Assembly: GCA_963756715.1 (NCBI GenBank)
Contig: CAVWOV010000034.1
Coordinates: forward strand, 1 to 64,000
Reading direction: 5' to 3'
DNA length: 64,000 nucleotides
DNA from: VAZQ01 sp963756715
Lineage (GTDB): Bacteria > Pseudomonadota > Alphaproteobacteria > Rhizobiales > Xanthobacteraceae
The notes under the pieces are model-generated. The model had not been told where the DNA came from. It was given only the letters and a program-made list of their open reading frames with translations, and made no database searches. The translations under genes and the position numbers were made by a program. Shown one piece after another: positions 15,757-31,581 of the stretch (position 1 is the stretch's first letter; each line of letters opens with the position of its first letter).

Positions 15757-16732
15757 CTACTGCGGCTTGATCCCGGCGTCACGGATGACCTTGGCGATGC
15801 GTTCGACGTCGGACGCAATCAGCTTGGCAAACTCGGCTGGCGTGCTCGTCGTGATGTCGACAGCCTGCGGCGCGACCTGGCGTATCACATCGGGTGATTG
15901 CGCTGCCTTGACGAATTCCGCGTTGAGCTTGGCGATGATCGCGGAGGGCGTGCCCAACGGCGCCACGATGCCTTGCCAGACTTCAAGCTCGGTACCCGGG
16001 ATAGCCCGCCTCCGCCATGGTGGGGACATCGGGGAGCGCGGCGGAACGCTTGGTCGCGGTCCAGCCCAGCACCCGAAGCTTGCCGCCCTGCACCTGCCCA
16101 ATCGCCGAAACGTAGGAGCTGAACAGAAAATCAACATTGCCGGCGACGAGGTCGTTGATCGCAGGACCGGCGCCGCGATAGGGCACGTGCGTCATCGGCA
16201 CGCCGGCCTTGAGGCGGAACATCTCGCCCAGGATGTGTCCGCCGGAGCCTACGCCTTGCGAGGCAAAGTTTGCACCGCCCGGCTTGGTTTTGGCGAGCTC
16301 CACGAGATCCTTGGCGCTGCGCGCGGGCGAGCCGGCCGGCACCACCAGCACGCTCGGGAACGAAAACAGCGGCGTGACCGGCTCAAAATCCTTGATCGGA
16401 TCGAAGCGGATGTCTTTGGTGATCGCCGGCATGATCGCGAACAGGCCGTTGTTCGCGAGAAACAAGGTGTAGCCGTCCGGCAGTGCCTGCTTGAATGCCA
16501 ACGCCGCCGGCACGCCGCCGCCACCGCCGCGGTTATCGATCACCACGTTGAGCTTGAGGTTCTGAGCAACTTTTTGTGCGACGATGCGTGTCACCGTGTC
16601 CGAGCTGCCGCCCGGCGGGAACGGAACGATGATCGTAATCCCTCGTGACGGAAACTCCGATTGCGCGATTGCGACCGGCGGAGTCGCCATCCAGGCGATC
16701 AGCGTGCAGCAAAGTGCGACGAGTACCCGCAT
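15757..16732 (-). CDS. Bug-family (TctC-like) solute receptor, frameshifted as read
   Basis: Periplasmic tripartite-tricarboxylate-type binding protein. Signal peptide MRVLVALCCTLIAWMATPPV, then the Bug hallmarks FPSRGITIIVPFPPGGSSDT, VIDNRGGGGGVPAALAFKQA, DGYTLFLANNG, HVPYRGAGPAINDLVAGNVD and DVPTMAEAGYPG. After YPG one extra C on the plus strand (15995-15997; CCCGGGTACC for CCCGGTACC in the coding sense) shifts the frame. The normal continuation TELEVWQGIVAPLGTPSAII runs to 15757. Restored length is 324 residues. No TctA/TctB permease is nearby, as is usual for orphan Bug genes. It shares its strand with the MetE-like gene 60 bases upstream and may be co-transcribed with it. Confidence 0.88.
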
Positions 16733-16792
16733 GATATCCTCCCGTTGAAATTCGCCGGATTTGTCCGGTTCAATTTTGTCGCTGGCGAGCGT

Positions 16793-17987
16793 TCATGCCG
16801 CCTTTTTCCACAACTCCGCCGTCGCAATCTTCGCGCCTTCCGCCAGAGAGCGCAGCTTCGCCCACATGATCGAGGGGTGTACCCGCTGTGCAAAAGGACT
16901 TTGCGCGAAGCCACAATCGGTGCCGCCCATCACGTGCTCGCGGCCGACAATCTTGGCGAGGCGGACGATGCGTTGCGCCACCAGTTCCGGATGCTCGACG
17001 ATGTTGGTGGCATGGCTGATGACGCCGGGGATCAGCACCTTGCCGGCCGGCAGTTTCGCAGTCTGCCATACCGTCCATTCATGCTCATGCTGCGGGTTAG
17101 CCGCCTCGAAGCTGTAGTGGCCGACATTTACCTGCAGCAGCAGGTCGACGATGTCCTTCATCGGCACGTCGAAGGCGTGCGGGCCGTTCCAGCTACCCCA
17201 GCAGATGTGATAGCGCGAGCGCTCCGACGGAATGTCCCTGAGCGCGTGGTTGAGCGCGTCGATGCGCATCTGCGCCCAGGCACGGTACTGCGCCTCGCTC
17301 ATCGGCGGGACCATCTTCTCGTGCATGTAGGGCAGGAACGCGTCGTCAATCTGTACATAGAGCCCGGCATCGACGATCGCTTTGTATTCCTGGTGCAGGC
17401 AGTCGGCGAGCGCGAACAGCAGCGCCTTCTCGTCGGAATAATGTTCGTTCTTTGCGCCCGGAAGTGCGCTGGCCGGCGCTACCACTGGCAGGAATGCGCC
17501 GCCGGCGTTCGCCTTGGCGGCGGCCGATTTGAGATTGGCGATGTCGCGTTTGACCTGCGTGTCTGAATAGGTGAGGGGGCCGTTGACGACGAAGCGTTTG
17601 CCGAGTCGCGCGCCCAAGCCGGAAAGCCGGTCGTATTCCGCGTAGAACTCAGGAAAGGCCACGCGATCCTGTCCGCCGCCCGCGGAGGCCATCGGGTCCG
17701 CGAGTTCTTCGGCAGTTGCTGCCCGGGTGCCGATGCCGCTCAGCCGGTCGTGAATGTAGAATGCCCAATTGCGGCCCTTGCTGAATTCGCCGTCGCTGAC
17801 GATGTCGATACCAGCCTCGACCTGCTGGCGGACGACTTCTTCGATCAATTCTTTCAGGCAGTTCTCGTAGGCGGACTTGTCGTAGGGCTCGCCGGCCTCG
17901 ATCTTCCTGAGAAATTCAACGAGTTTCGTCGGGCGTACCAGGCTGCCGACGTGGGTGGTGCTGAATTCGATTGAGCATGCCGGTCAC
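16793..17987 (-). CDS. Cobalamin-independent methionine synthase II-like protein, frameshifted near its start
   Basis: A (beta/alpha)8 protein resembling the MetE C-terminal half. Zinc-site residues appear in order: HxC in YHICWGSWNGPH, Glu in SFEAANPQHEH and Cys in MGGTDCGFAQS. The start is a GTG at 17987 with GGAGG five bases upstream. Twelve codons in, an extra base at 17964-17965 (coding-strand GAATTCAGCACC for GAATCAGCACC) breaks the frame, after which STTHVGSLVRPTKLVEFLRK begins the conserved domain. Restored length is 397 residues. Lacking the N-terminal half of MetE, such proteins may act on other methyl donors or thiols; the substrate is unknown. Confidence 0.85.
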
Positions 17988-18339
17988 ATTTTCCTCCCTT
18001 TTGCCCAGCATCGTGGACCGTGCGGCTGAAATCCTCAATATGGCCAATCGACATAAGGCGGGCGCGACATTCGGCGCCCGGTAAGGTATCGGACCCCTCG
18101 AACCGAGGCGGACGCTTTGCGGCGTGGGCATCCGGTATTCCGGGGAAGAGCGTAAACAATCTGACGGATTTCCGACGCCGATGATTGAGCCTTGGTCCGA
18201 TGGATTACATATAGTGGTGATAATCATCAGGCGCGGCCGATTGAGTCGAATGCAGCAAGTCGATCCGATCGAGCGGCGGCAAGAAACGACAACGGACGAC
18301 GGTAAATATCTCAGGGGGCAAGCAAGTGAGGAGGCTGCC
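17988..18339. other. Divergent intergenic region, 352 bases
   Basis: It separates the leftward MetE-like gene from the rightward DUF3300 gene and must hold both promoters. I find no consensus -35/-10 pair. The AT-richer patch GGATTACATATAGTGGTGAT near 18200-18220 is the likeliest -10 area for the rightward gene. The rightward open frame extends to 18124, but its strong ribosome-binding site points to 18340. No RNA gene is seen. Confidence 0.4.
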
Positions 18340-19494
18340 ATGACGGCTCGGCCGTTGCGGTTCATGATGCTGGCGCTGTTCTGGGCTTGGTCGTATGGCG
18401 CAATGGCGCAGTCGGCTTCGCCGAACCAGCAGCAGGTGCTTTCGGCTGAGCAACTCGATCAGTTGCTGGCGCCCATCGCGCTCTATTCAGACCCGCTGCT
18501 TTCCGAGGTGCTGATGGCGTCGACCTATCCGCTCGAAGTGGTGCAGGCTGATCGCTGGGCGAAGTCGCACAGAAGCCTGAAGGGTGACGCGCTGACCGAT
18601 GCACTGGCCAAGGAAAGTTGGGACGACAGCATCAAATCGTTAGCGCGGGTTGCGACCGTGCTCGCGATGATGAGCGACAAGCTCGATTGGACGCAAAAGC
18701 TCGGCGACGCCGTGCTGGCGCAGCAGGCCGATGTCATGGATTCGGTGCAGCGCCTGCGCGCTCGCGCTCAGTCCAATGGCAAGCTGGAATCGAACAGTCA
18801 GCAGACCGTCAACGTCAAGTCCGAGAACCAGCAACAGTACATCGTCATTGAGCCGGCTTCGCCGAGTGAAATCTACGTGCCTTATTACCAGCCTGCGGTG
18901 GTCTATGGTGCGTGGCCATACCCGGCCTATCCGCCGCTCTATTTTGCGCCGCCGCCCGGCTACGTCACCGCCAGCGCATTGGCGGCTGGAGTCGCTTTCG
19001 GTGCCGGTGTGGCGGTCGGTCACGCCGTCTGGGGAAGCTGCAACTGGGGCGGCCACAGTATCAATGTGGTCAACAACAGATCGGTGAACATCAACAATTT
19101 CAATCGCAACGAAGCGAACTTCACCAAGTGGCAGCACAACGCCGAACATCGTCACGGCGTGCACTACAACAACGACGCGGTGCGCCAGCAGTTCGCCCGC
19201 CATGGTGACCCGGCAGAGCGGCAGTTTCGGCAGGATTTCCGCGGCAAGAACAGCGAGCAGGTGCTCGACCCGGCTCGGCGCGATCGTCCGAATGCCGGCG
19301 ACCGGGTCGATCATGGTGATGGAGCGCGCCCTGGCGGAAACCGAACGGCCGGCGCCAAACAGCGCGAGGGTGCGTTCGAACAAAGCCACTCCGGCCGCGC
19401 CACGCGTGTGCAATCCGAGCGAGGGCATCACAGCTACGCCGGCGGCAGCGCTGCCCGACATGCCGGGGGTGAGCGCGGTCGCGGCCGACGATAG
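18340..19494 (+). CDS. DUF3300 family exported protein
   Basis: 384 residues. The ATG at 18340 is preceded by GAGGAGG. The signal peptide ends near GAMAQ. The DUF3300 core follows: LDQLLAPIALYSDPLLSEVL, ASTYPLEVVQADRWAKSH, KSLARVATVLAMMSDKLDWT and EIYVPYYQPAVVYGAWPYPA. The C-terminal third is low complexity (His, Asn, Gly, Arg), with FNRNEANFTKWQHNAEHRHG. The function is unknown. In many proteobacteria DUF3300 is paired with DUF2950, as here, which suggests a shared envelope role. Confidence 0.88.
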   Translation: MTARPLRFMMLALFWAWSYGAMAQSASPNQQQVLSAEQLDQLLAPIALYSDPLLSEVLMASTYPLEVVQADRWAKSHRSLKGDALTDALAKESWDDSIKSLARVATVLAMMSDKLDWTQKLGDAVLAQQADVMDSVQRLRARAQSNGKLESNSQQTVNVKSENQQQYIVIEPASPSEIYVPYYQPAVVYGAWPYPAYPPLYFAPPPGYVTASALAAGVAFGAGVAVGHAVWGSCNWGGHSINVVNNRSVNINNFNRNEANFTKWQHNAEHRHGVHYNNDAVRQQFARHGDPAERQFRQDFRGKNSEQVLDPARRDRPNAGDRVDHGDGARPGGNRTAGAKQREGAFEQSHSGRATRVQSERGHHSYAGGSAARHAGGERGRGRR

Positions 19495-19529
19495 GTCACA
19501 GCACAATGCGAAATTTGGTTGAGGCGGAC

Positions 19530-20492
19530 ATGAGGCACATCTTCGCATTTTTCCGGAACGGCGGAGCTGCGCGGTTGGCGGTGACGATGGTCCTGTTGCT
19601 GGCGGGGGTATCCCTGGCAAGCGCGCAGCAGTTGTTCCAGACTCCCGAAGACGCCGGCAAGGCATTGGCAGCGGCTGCCGAGTCCGGCGATATTCGGGCG
19701 ATCATGCGCGTGCTTGGTCCCGATGGGGCGGAGGTCGCATCGTCCGGCGACACGGTTGCCGATGGCAATGCGCGCAAGCGGTTCGTGCAGGTATTTGAAA
19801 ACAAGCATCAGGTCGTGATGGATGGCCAGGACAAGGCCACGCTGGTCGTTGGCGATGGCGAGTGGCCGTTTCCGATCCCGTTGATCCGCCGGAACGAAAC
19901 CTGGCGGTTCGACGCGGCGGCGGGCAAGGAGGAAATCCTGCAGCGCCGCATCGGCCGCAACGAATTGAGCGCGATTCAGGCCTCCCTCGCTTACGTCGAT
20001 GCGCAGCAGGAATACGCTGACAAGGACCGCACCGGCGCGGGCGTTGGCATCTACGCCCAGCGTTTCGCCAGCCGGCCCGGAAAGAAGGATGGGCTCTATT
20101 GGGCGGCGTCCGCCGGCGGAGAGGAAAGTCCGATCGGCGAGCTCGTTGCTCGCGCCACCGCCGAAGGCTACCGCGTAGGGCAGGGCCGCGTGCCGTTTCA
20201 CGGCTACTACTACAAGATACTGACCCGGCAGGGGCCGGACGCGCCCGGCGGCGCTATGGACTACGTCGTTCGCGGCAATATGATTGGGGGCTACGCCCTG
20301 GTCGCCTACCCGGCAGAGTACGACAATTCCGGGGTGATGACCTTCATCGTCAACCAGCAAGGCATCGTCTACGAGAAGGACCTCGGCCCCAATACCGCAG
20401 GGCTGGCGTCCAGCATGACGGCCTACGATCCGGGTTCCACTTGGCGGAAAGTGGTCAACGACGGCATCCCGCAGGCTGCTGCCGGCCGATAG
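19530..20492 (+). CDS. DUF2950 family exported protein
   Basis: 320 residues from the ATG at 19530, chosen because GAGGCGGAC precedes it; an ATG at 19506 would add eight residues. Signal peptide to about LASAQQ, then DUF2950 features: FQTPEDAGKALAAAAESGDI, LVVGDGEWPFPIPLIRRNET, YADKDRTGAGVGIYAQRFAS and DYVVRGNMIGGYALVAYPAE. It follows the DUF3300 gene by 35 bases, probably in one operon. Function unknown. It stands where only a short gap to rplJ would be expected in relatives. Confidence 0.88.
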   Translation: MRHIFAFFRNGGAARLAVTMVLLLAGVSLASAQQLFQTPEDAGKALAAAAESGDIRAIMRVLGPDGAEVASSGDTVADGNARKRFVQVFENKHQVVMDGQDKATLVVGDGEWPFPIPLIRRNETWRFDAAAGKEEILQRRIGRNELSAIQASLAYVDAQQEYADKDRTGAGVGIYAQRFASRPGKKDGLYWAASAGGEESPIGELVARATAEGYRVGQGRVPFHGYYYKILTRQGPDAPGGAMDYVVRGNMIGGYALVAYPAEYDNSGVMTFIVNQQGIVYEKDLGPNTAGLASSMTAYDPGSTWRKVVNDGIPQAAAGR

Positions 20493-20999
20493 TTCAAGAC
20501 GGTCATAATTTCTTCGCGTTATCGCTTGGCAAAACCGGCGGAAGACGCTAGATAGGGCCAGGGCGTGCTGGCCCGGTGTGTCGGCGCGCCTATGCGCGTC
20601 TTATGAAAATCATGGTGGTTAGGACCTTTCTCCTTTTGGGCATCCTGCGGGATTTATCTGAAGGGGACGGGGCCGATTACGATTTTCTGATAGGCGCCAA
20701 AGGCTTCCGGCAGTTTCCGGAAGCCGATCCTGTCCAAGACTGCAGGCGCCGGGCGTGCCCGGCTTAATTTACCAGCCTGCACAGATGGGGAAGACCGTTT
20801 TGAGGCCAAAGCCTCGCGACCGGTTCGAACCTCGGGAACCTGGCGTGGTCATGCCACGTCTGGGGGCAGGAAATGAGGAGCGTCGTCCTTGCCCTGGGCT
20901 GTTCGATTTGCAAGTTCGGGCAAATTTGGGGTGAGACGGCAGGTCGCAACCGGCGGTTTCCGCATTTGACGGCGGGCCGCCAACCGGAAAGAGCTTGCA
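20493..20999 (+). promoter_or_regulatory. Long rplJ leader and operon start region
   Basis: 507 bases without a gene upstream of rplJ. Because rplKA is 5 kb away, the rplJL-rpoBC promoter should lie here; I find no clear consensus pair. Inverted repeats: GGGCCAG/CTGGCCC (20555-20574), GGCTTCCGG/CCGGAAGCC (20702-20725, perfect 9 bp) and CGTGG/CCACG (20844-20858). In E. coli the L10-L12 complex represses by binding a structured leader before rplJ. The same could apply here, which is inference. Confidence 0.45.
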
Positions 21000-21519
21000 G
21001 TGGATCGAGCGGCTAAGAAAGAGGCTGTCGCGGCCCTCAACGGTGTTTTCAAAGACACTGCTGTGGTCGTCGTCGCCCACTATTCGGGCCTCACGGTGCC
21101 CCAGATGCAGACTCTGCGAAAGCAGATGAAGCTCGCTGGGGCGACGGTGAAGGTCGCGAAGAACCGTCTCGCCAAGATCGCTCTCGAAGGCACCGACGCA
21201 GCGGTGATCGTCCCTTTGCTCAAAGGGCCGACCCTGATCGCCTATTCAGGCGATCCGATCGCTGCGCCGAAGGTCGCCACCGACTTCGCCAAGACGAACG
21301 AGAAGTTCGTGATCCTGGGCGGAGCGATGGGAAAGACCGCGCTCGAACTCGAACGCCGTCAAGGCGCTCGCAGCGTTGCCGTCGCTTGATGAATTGCGTG
21401 CCAAGATCGTCGGCCTGATACAGGCCCCGGCGACCAAGATCGCGCAGCTCGTCAGTGCGCCGGCCTCCAAGGTCGCGCGTGTGGTCAAGGCCTATGCCGA
21501 GAAGAGCGAGGCGGCGTAG
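21000..21519 (+). CDS. rplJ: 50S ribosomal protein L10 (one-base frameshift as read)
   Basis: GTG start at 21000 with GGAAAGAG upstream. The N-terminal globular part is normal: MDRAAKKEAVAALNGVFKDT, VVVVAHYSGLTVPQMQTLRK and KVAKNRLAKIALEGTDA. At 21346-21347 an extra A (CTCGAACTCGAAC) shifts the frame. The true C-terminus, VKALASLPSLDELRAKIVGL then APATKIAQLVSAPASKVARV ending AEKSEAA, lies in the next frame to 21519. Restored length is 172 residues. L10 anchors the L7/L12 dimers; the helix that binds them is in the out-of-frame part. Confidence 0.93.
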
Positions 21520-21562
21520 TCAGCAATCTCAACTGGTTTTGAAGCAATAGGACGCAAGGACA

Positions 21563-21934
21563 ATGGCTGATCTGCAGAAAATCGTGAATGACCTCTCCAG
21601 CCTTACGGTGCTGGAGGCCGCCGACCTCGCCAAGATGCTCGAGGAGAAGTGGGGCGTGTCCGCCGCAGCCGCCGTGGCGGTCGCGGCCGGTCCGGCTGCC
21701 GCAGCGGCTCCGGTCGAGGAGAAGACCGAGTTCACCGTCATGTTGACGGCGATCGGCGACAAGAAGATCGAGGTCATCAAGGAAGTGCGCGCGCTGACCC
21801 AGCTCGGCTTGAAGGAAGCGAAAGACCTCGTCGAGGCCGCTCCCAAGGCCGTCAAGGAAGGCGTCACGAAAGAGGAGGCCGAAAAGGCCAAGGCCGCCCT
21901 CGAAAAGGTGGGCGCCAAGGTGGAACTCAAATAA
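21563..21934 (+). CDS. rplL: 50S ribosomal protein L7/L12
   Basis: 123 residues. N-terminal dimerisation helix pair (LQKIVNDLSSLTVLEAADLA), an Ala-rich hinge (AAAAVAVAAGPAAAAAPV), and the C-terminal factor-binding domain EEKTEFTVMLTAIGDKKIEV then KEVRALTQLGLKEAKDLVEA. It recruits translation GTPases. It sits 43 bases after rplJ, in the usual rplJL pair. Confidence 0.97.
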   Translation: MADLQKIVNDLSSLTVLEAADLAKMLEEKWGVSAAAAVAVAAGPAAAAAPVEEKTEFTVMLTAIGDKKIEVIKEVRALTQLGLKEAKDLVEAAPKAVKEGVTKEEAEKAKAALEKVGAKVELK

Positions 21935-21951
21935 GTGTGATCAGAATTCAG

Positions 21952-22009
21952 CGGTTCCGGGGGAGATTCTCCCGGAATCGCTCCTATTTCTGCTGACAGC
22001 AGCAGAAAT
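21952..22009 (+). promoter_or_regulatory. Double hairpin between rplL and rpoB
   Basis: Two adjacent stems: TTCCGGG (21955-21961) with CCCGGAA (21971-21977), and a perfect 10-bp stem ATTTCTGCTG (21986-21995) with CAGCAGAAAT (22000-22009) and loop ACAG. There is no T-run, so it is not a full terminator. In E. coli this interval holds an attenuator and an RNase III site that lower rpoBC relative to rplJL; a like role here is inference. Confidence 0.55.
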
Positions 22010-22138
22010 TCCGAAGGTTCGGCCGCTGGCCGAATCGAATAAAATCGGTGCCTCGACGCCTGTCCTGATGGTCGCGATGGATTGCGGCTTTCCGGAGAGT
22101 CGTCCCGGCCCCCCGGCGGTTCGACAGAGAGAGACAAT

Positions 22139-26279
<4,141 letters not shown>

Positions 26280-26286
26280 CGCACAG

Positions 26287-26376
26287 CGTCATGGCCGGGC
26301 TTGGCCCGGCCAACCACGCCTGCTTCCGCTTGTAGAAAGCGAGGCGTGGATGCCCGGCACCCGGCCGGGCGTGACG
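26287..26376. repeat. Palindromic intergenic repeat, family A, copy 1
   Basis: A 90-base imperfect palindrome: CGTCATGGCCGGGCTTGGCC, then CCACGCCTGC, a centre, then GCGTGGATGCCCGG and GGCCGGGCGTGACG. This GTCATGGCCGGGC/GCCCGGGCATGACG type is common between genes in Bradyrhizobium and Rhodopseudomonas. Here it sits between rpoB and rpoC. A related copy is at 40351-40437. Confidence 0.7.
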
Positions 26377-26439
26377 ATCGAGAAACAGAATTCGACCGTC
26401 ATAGACGGTCAGTGACATACCTCCAGACCGGAGAAGACG

Positions 26440-30684
<4,245 letters not shown>

Positions 30685-30710
30685 CCGCGTTCACATCGAT
30701 CGAACCATGA

Positions 30711-30742
30711 GCGGCCGCCTTCGGGCGGCCGCTTCTTTTTTG
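30711..30742 (+). terminator. Intrinsic terminator of the rpoBC operon
   Basis: GCGGCCGCC, TTCG loop, GGCGGCCGC: a perfect 9-bp GC stem followed by TTCTTTTTT. It lies 27 bases after the rpoC stop. Confidence 0.92.
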
Positions 30743-30881
30743 GCAAGGCCGCTGACCCGGCCGATCGGTGCCCTGACCTCGTTCCGATGAGGGCCTGTTC
30801 CCGGCCGCGCGACGGTGCTGCGGTCCGATCTTTGCTTCTCCTGGCGCGCCGGTGCGTGCCTGCTGGAGGTAGGGATAATCG

Positions 30882-31286
30882 ATGCCCGTGCACATCAAAC
30901 CGAACCTGCTTGGGGCAGCCGTCGCGGCCTCACTGCTGCTTATCGCCGTTGAGCATTCGGTGGCGGGAGGCGAATGGCCCGACGGGCCCTACAAGGAGTG
31001 GTTCCAAAACCTCCAGCGCCCGGACAACGACCAGCATCCGGAACGAAGGTTCGATCCGAAGTCGCTCTCCTGCTGTGGCGCAGCCGATGTCGTGAAAACC
31101 AGGTTCAAGGTCGAAAGCGGCGGCGGCCGCTATCCCGAAGACCGCTGGTATGCCTGGAGCAAGGACGAATGGATTCGGATACCGCCTGAAAAGATCGCCA
31201 AAGAGTTTGCGCCGAACGGCGAAGCCTATCTGTTCATGTGGGCCGGCACGATTCAGTGCTTTGTCCGTCCCAAAGGTGGCCTTTAG
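30882..31286 (+). CDS. Exported hypothetical protein, 134 residues
   Basis: The N-terminal signal reaches about SVAGG, then GEWPDGPYKEWFQNLQRPDN, a CC pair in SLSCCGAADVVKTRF, and RYPEDRWYAWSKDEWIRIPP followed by IQCFVRPKGGL. The aromatic- and cysteine-containing mature domain recurs in Bradyrhizobium hypotheticals (recollection). GGAGG lies about 10 bases upstream of the ATG. It stands alone between the rpoC terminator and the PBP gene. No function can be assigned. Confidence 0.75.
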   Translation: MPVHIKPNLLGAAVAASLLLIAVEHSVAGGEWPDGPYKEWFQNLQRPDNDQHPERRFDPKSLSCCGAADVVKTRFKVESGGGRYPEDRWYAWSKDEWIRIPPEKIAKEFAPNGEAYLFMWAGTIQCFVRPKGGL

Positions 31287-31581
31287 CCCGCGCCCTTTCG
31301 TCTCAATCGACGATACAGAGTGCAAGGTATGAGCGCGGCTTGGCGCAGCTTCAGTAGGATATTTCCCGACGGTAAAGGATTTTGGAGGACACTGGGCGCG
31401 GGAACCGGGATGCAGTGTGGCAGCGTTGTCGCGGTCCTGAAAATTCGCCGTCCGAAGAGGTTGAACACCCCAAAAAGCCCTTTTTGTATCCCTGACTTAA
31501 GACCAAGTTGCCGACCCGGCCCAGCCGACGCTGGCACGAGCGACGATCCGAGCCCTGAAATCACGAGCCGCGCACCGCCCG

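Noticed and set aside
15986..16000. AGCTCGGTACCCGGG, a 15-base match to the pUC polylinker
   Set aside because: It is explained by the coding sequence for YPGTEL in the Bug receptor plus one inserted base. No further vector sequence flanks it.
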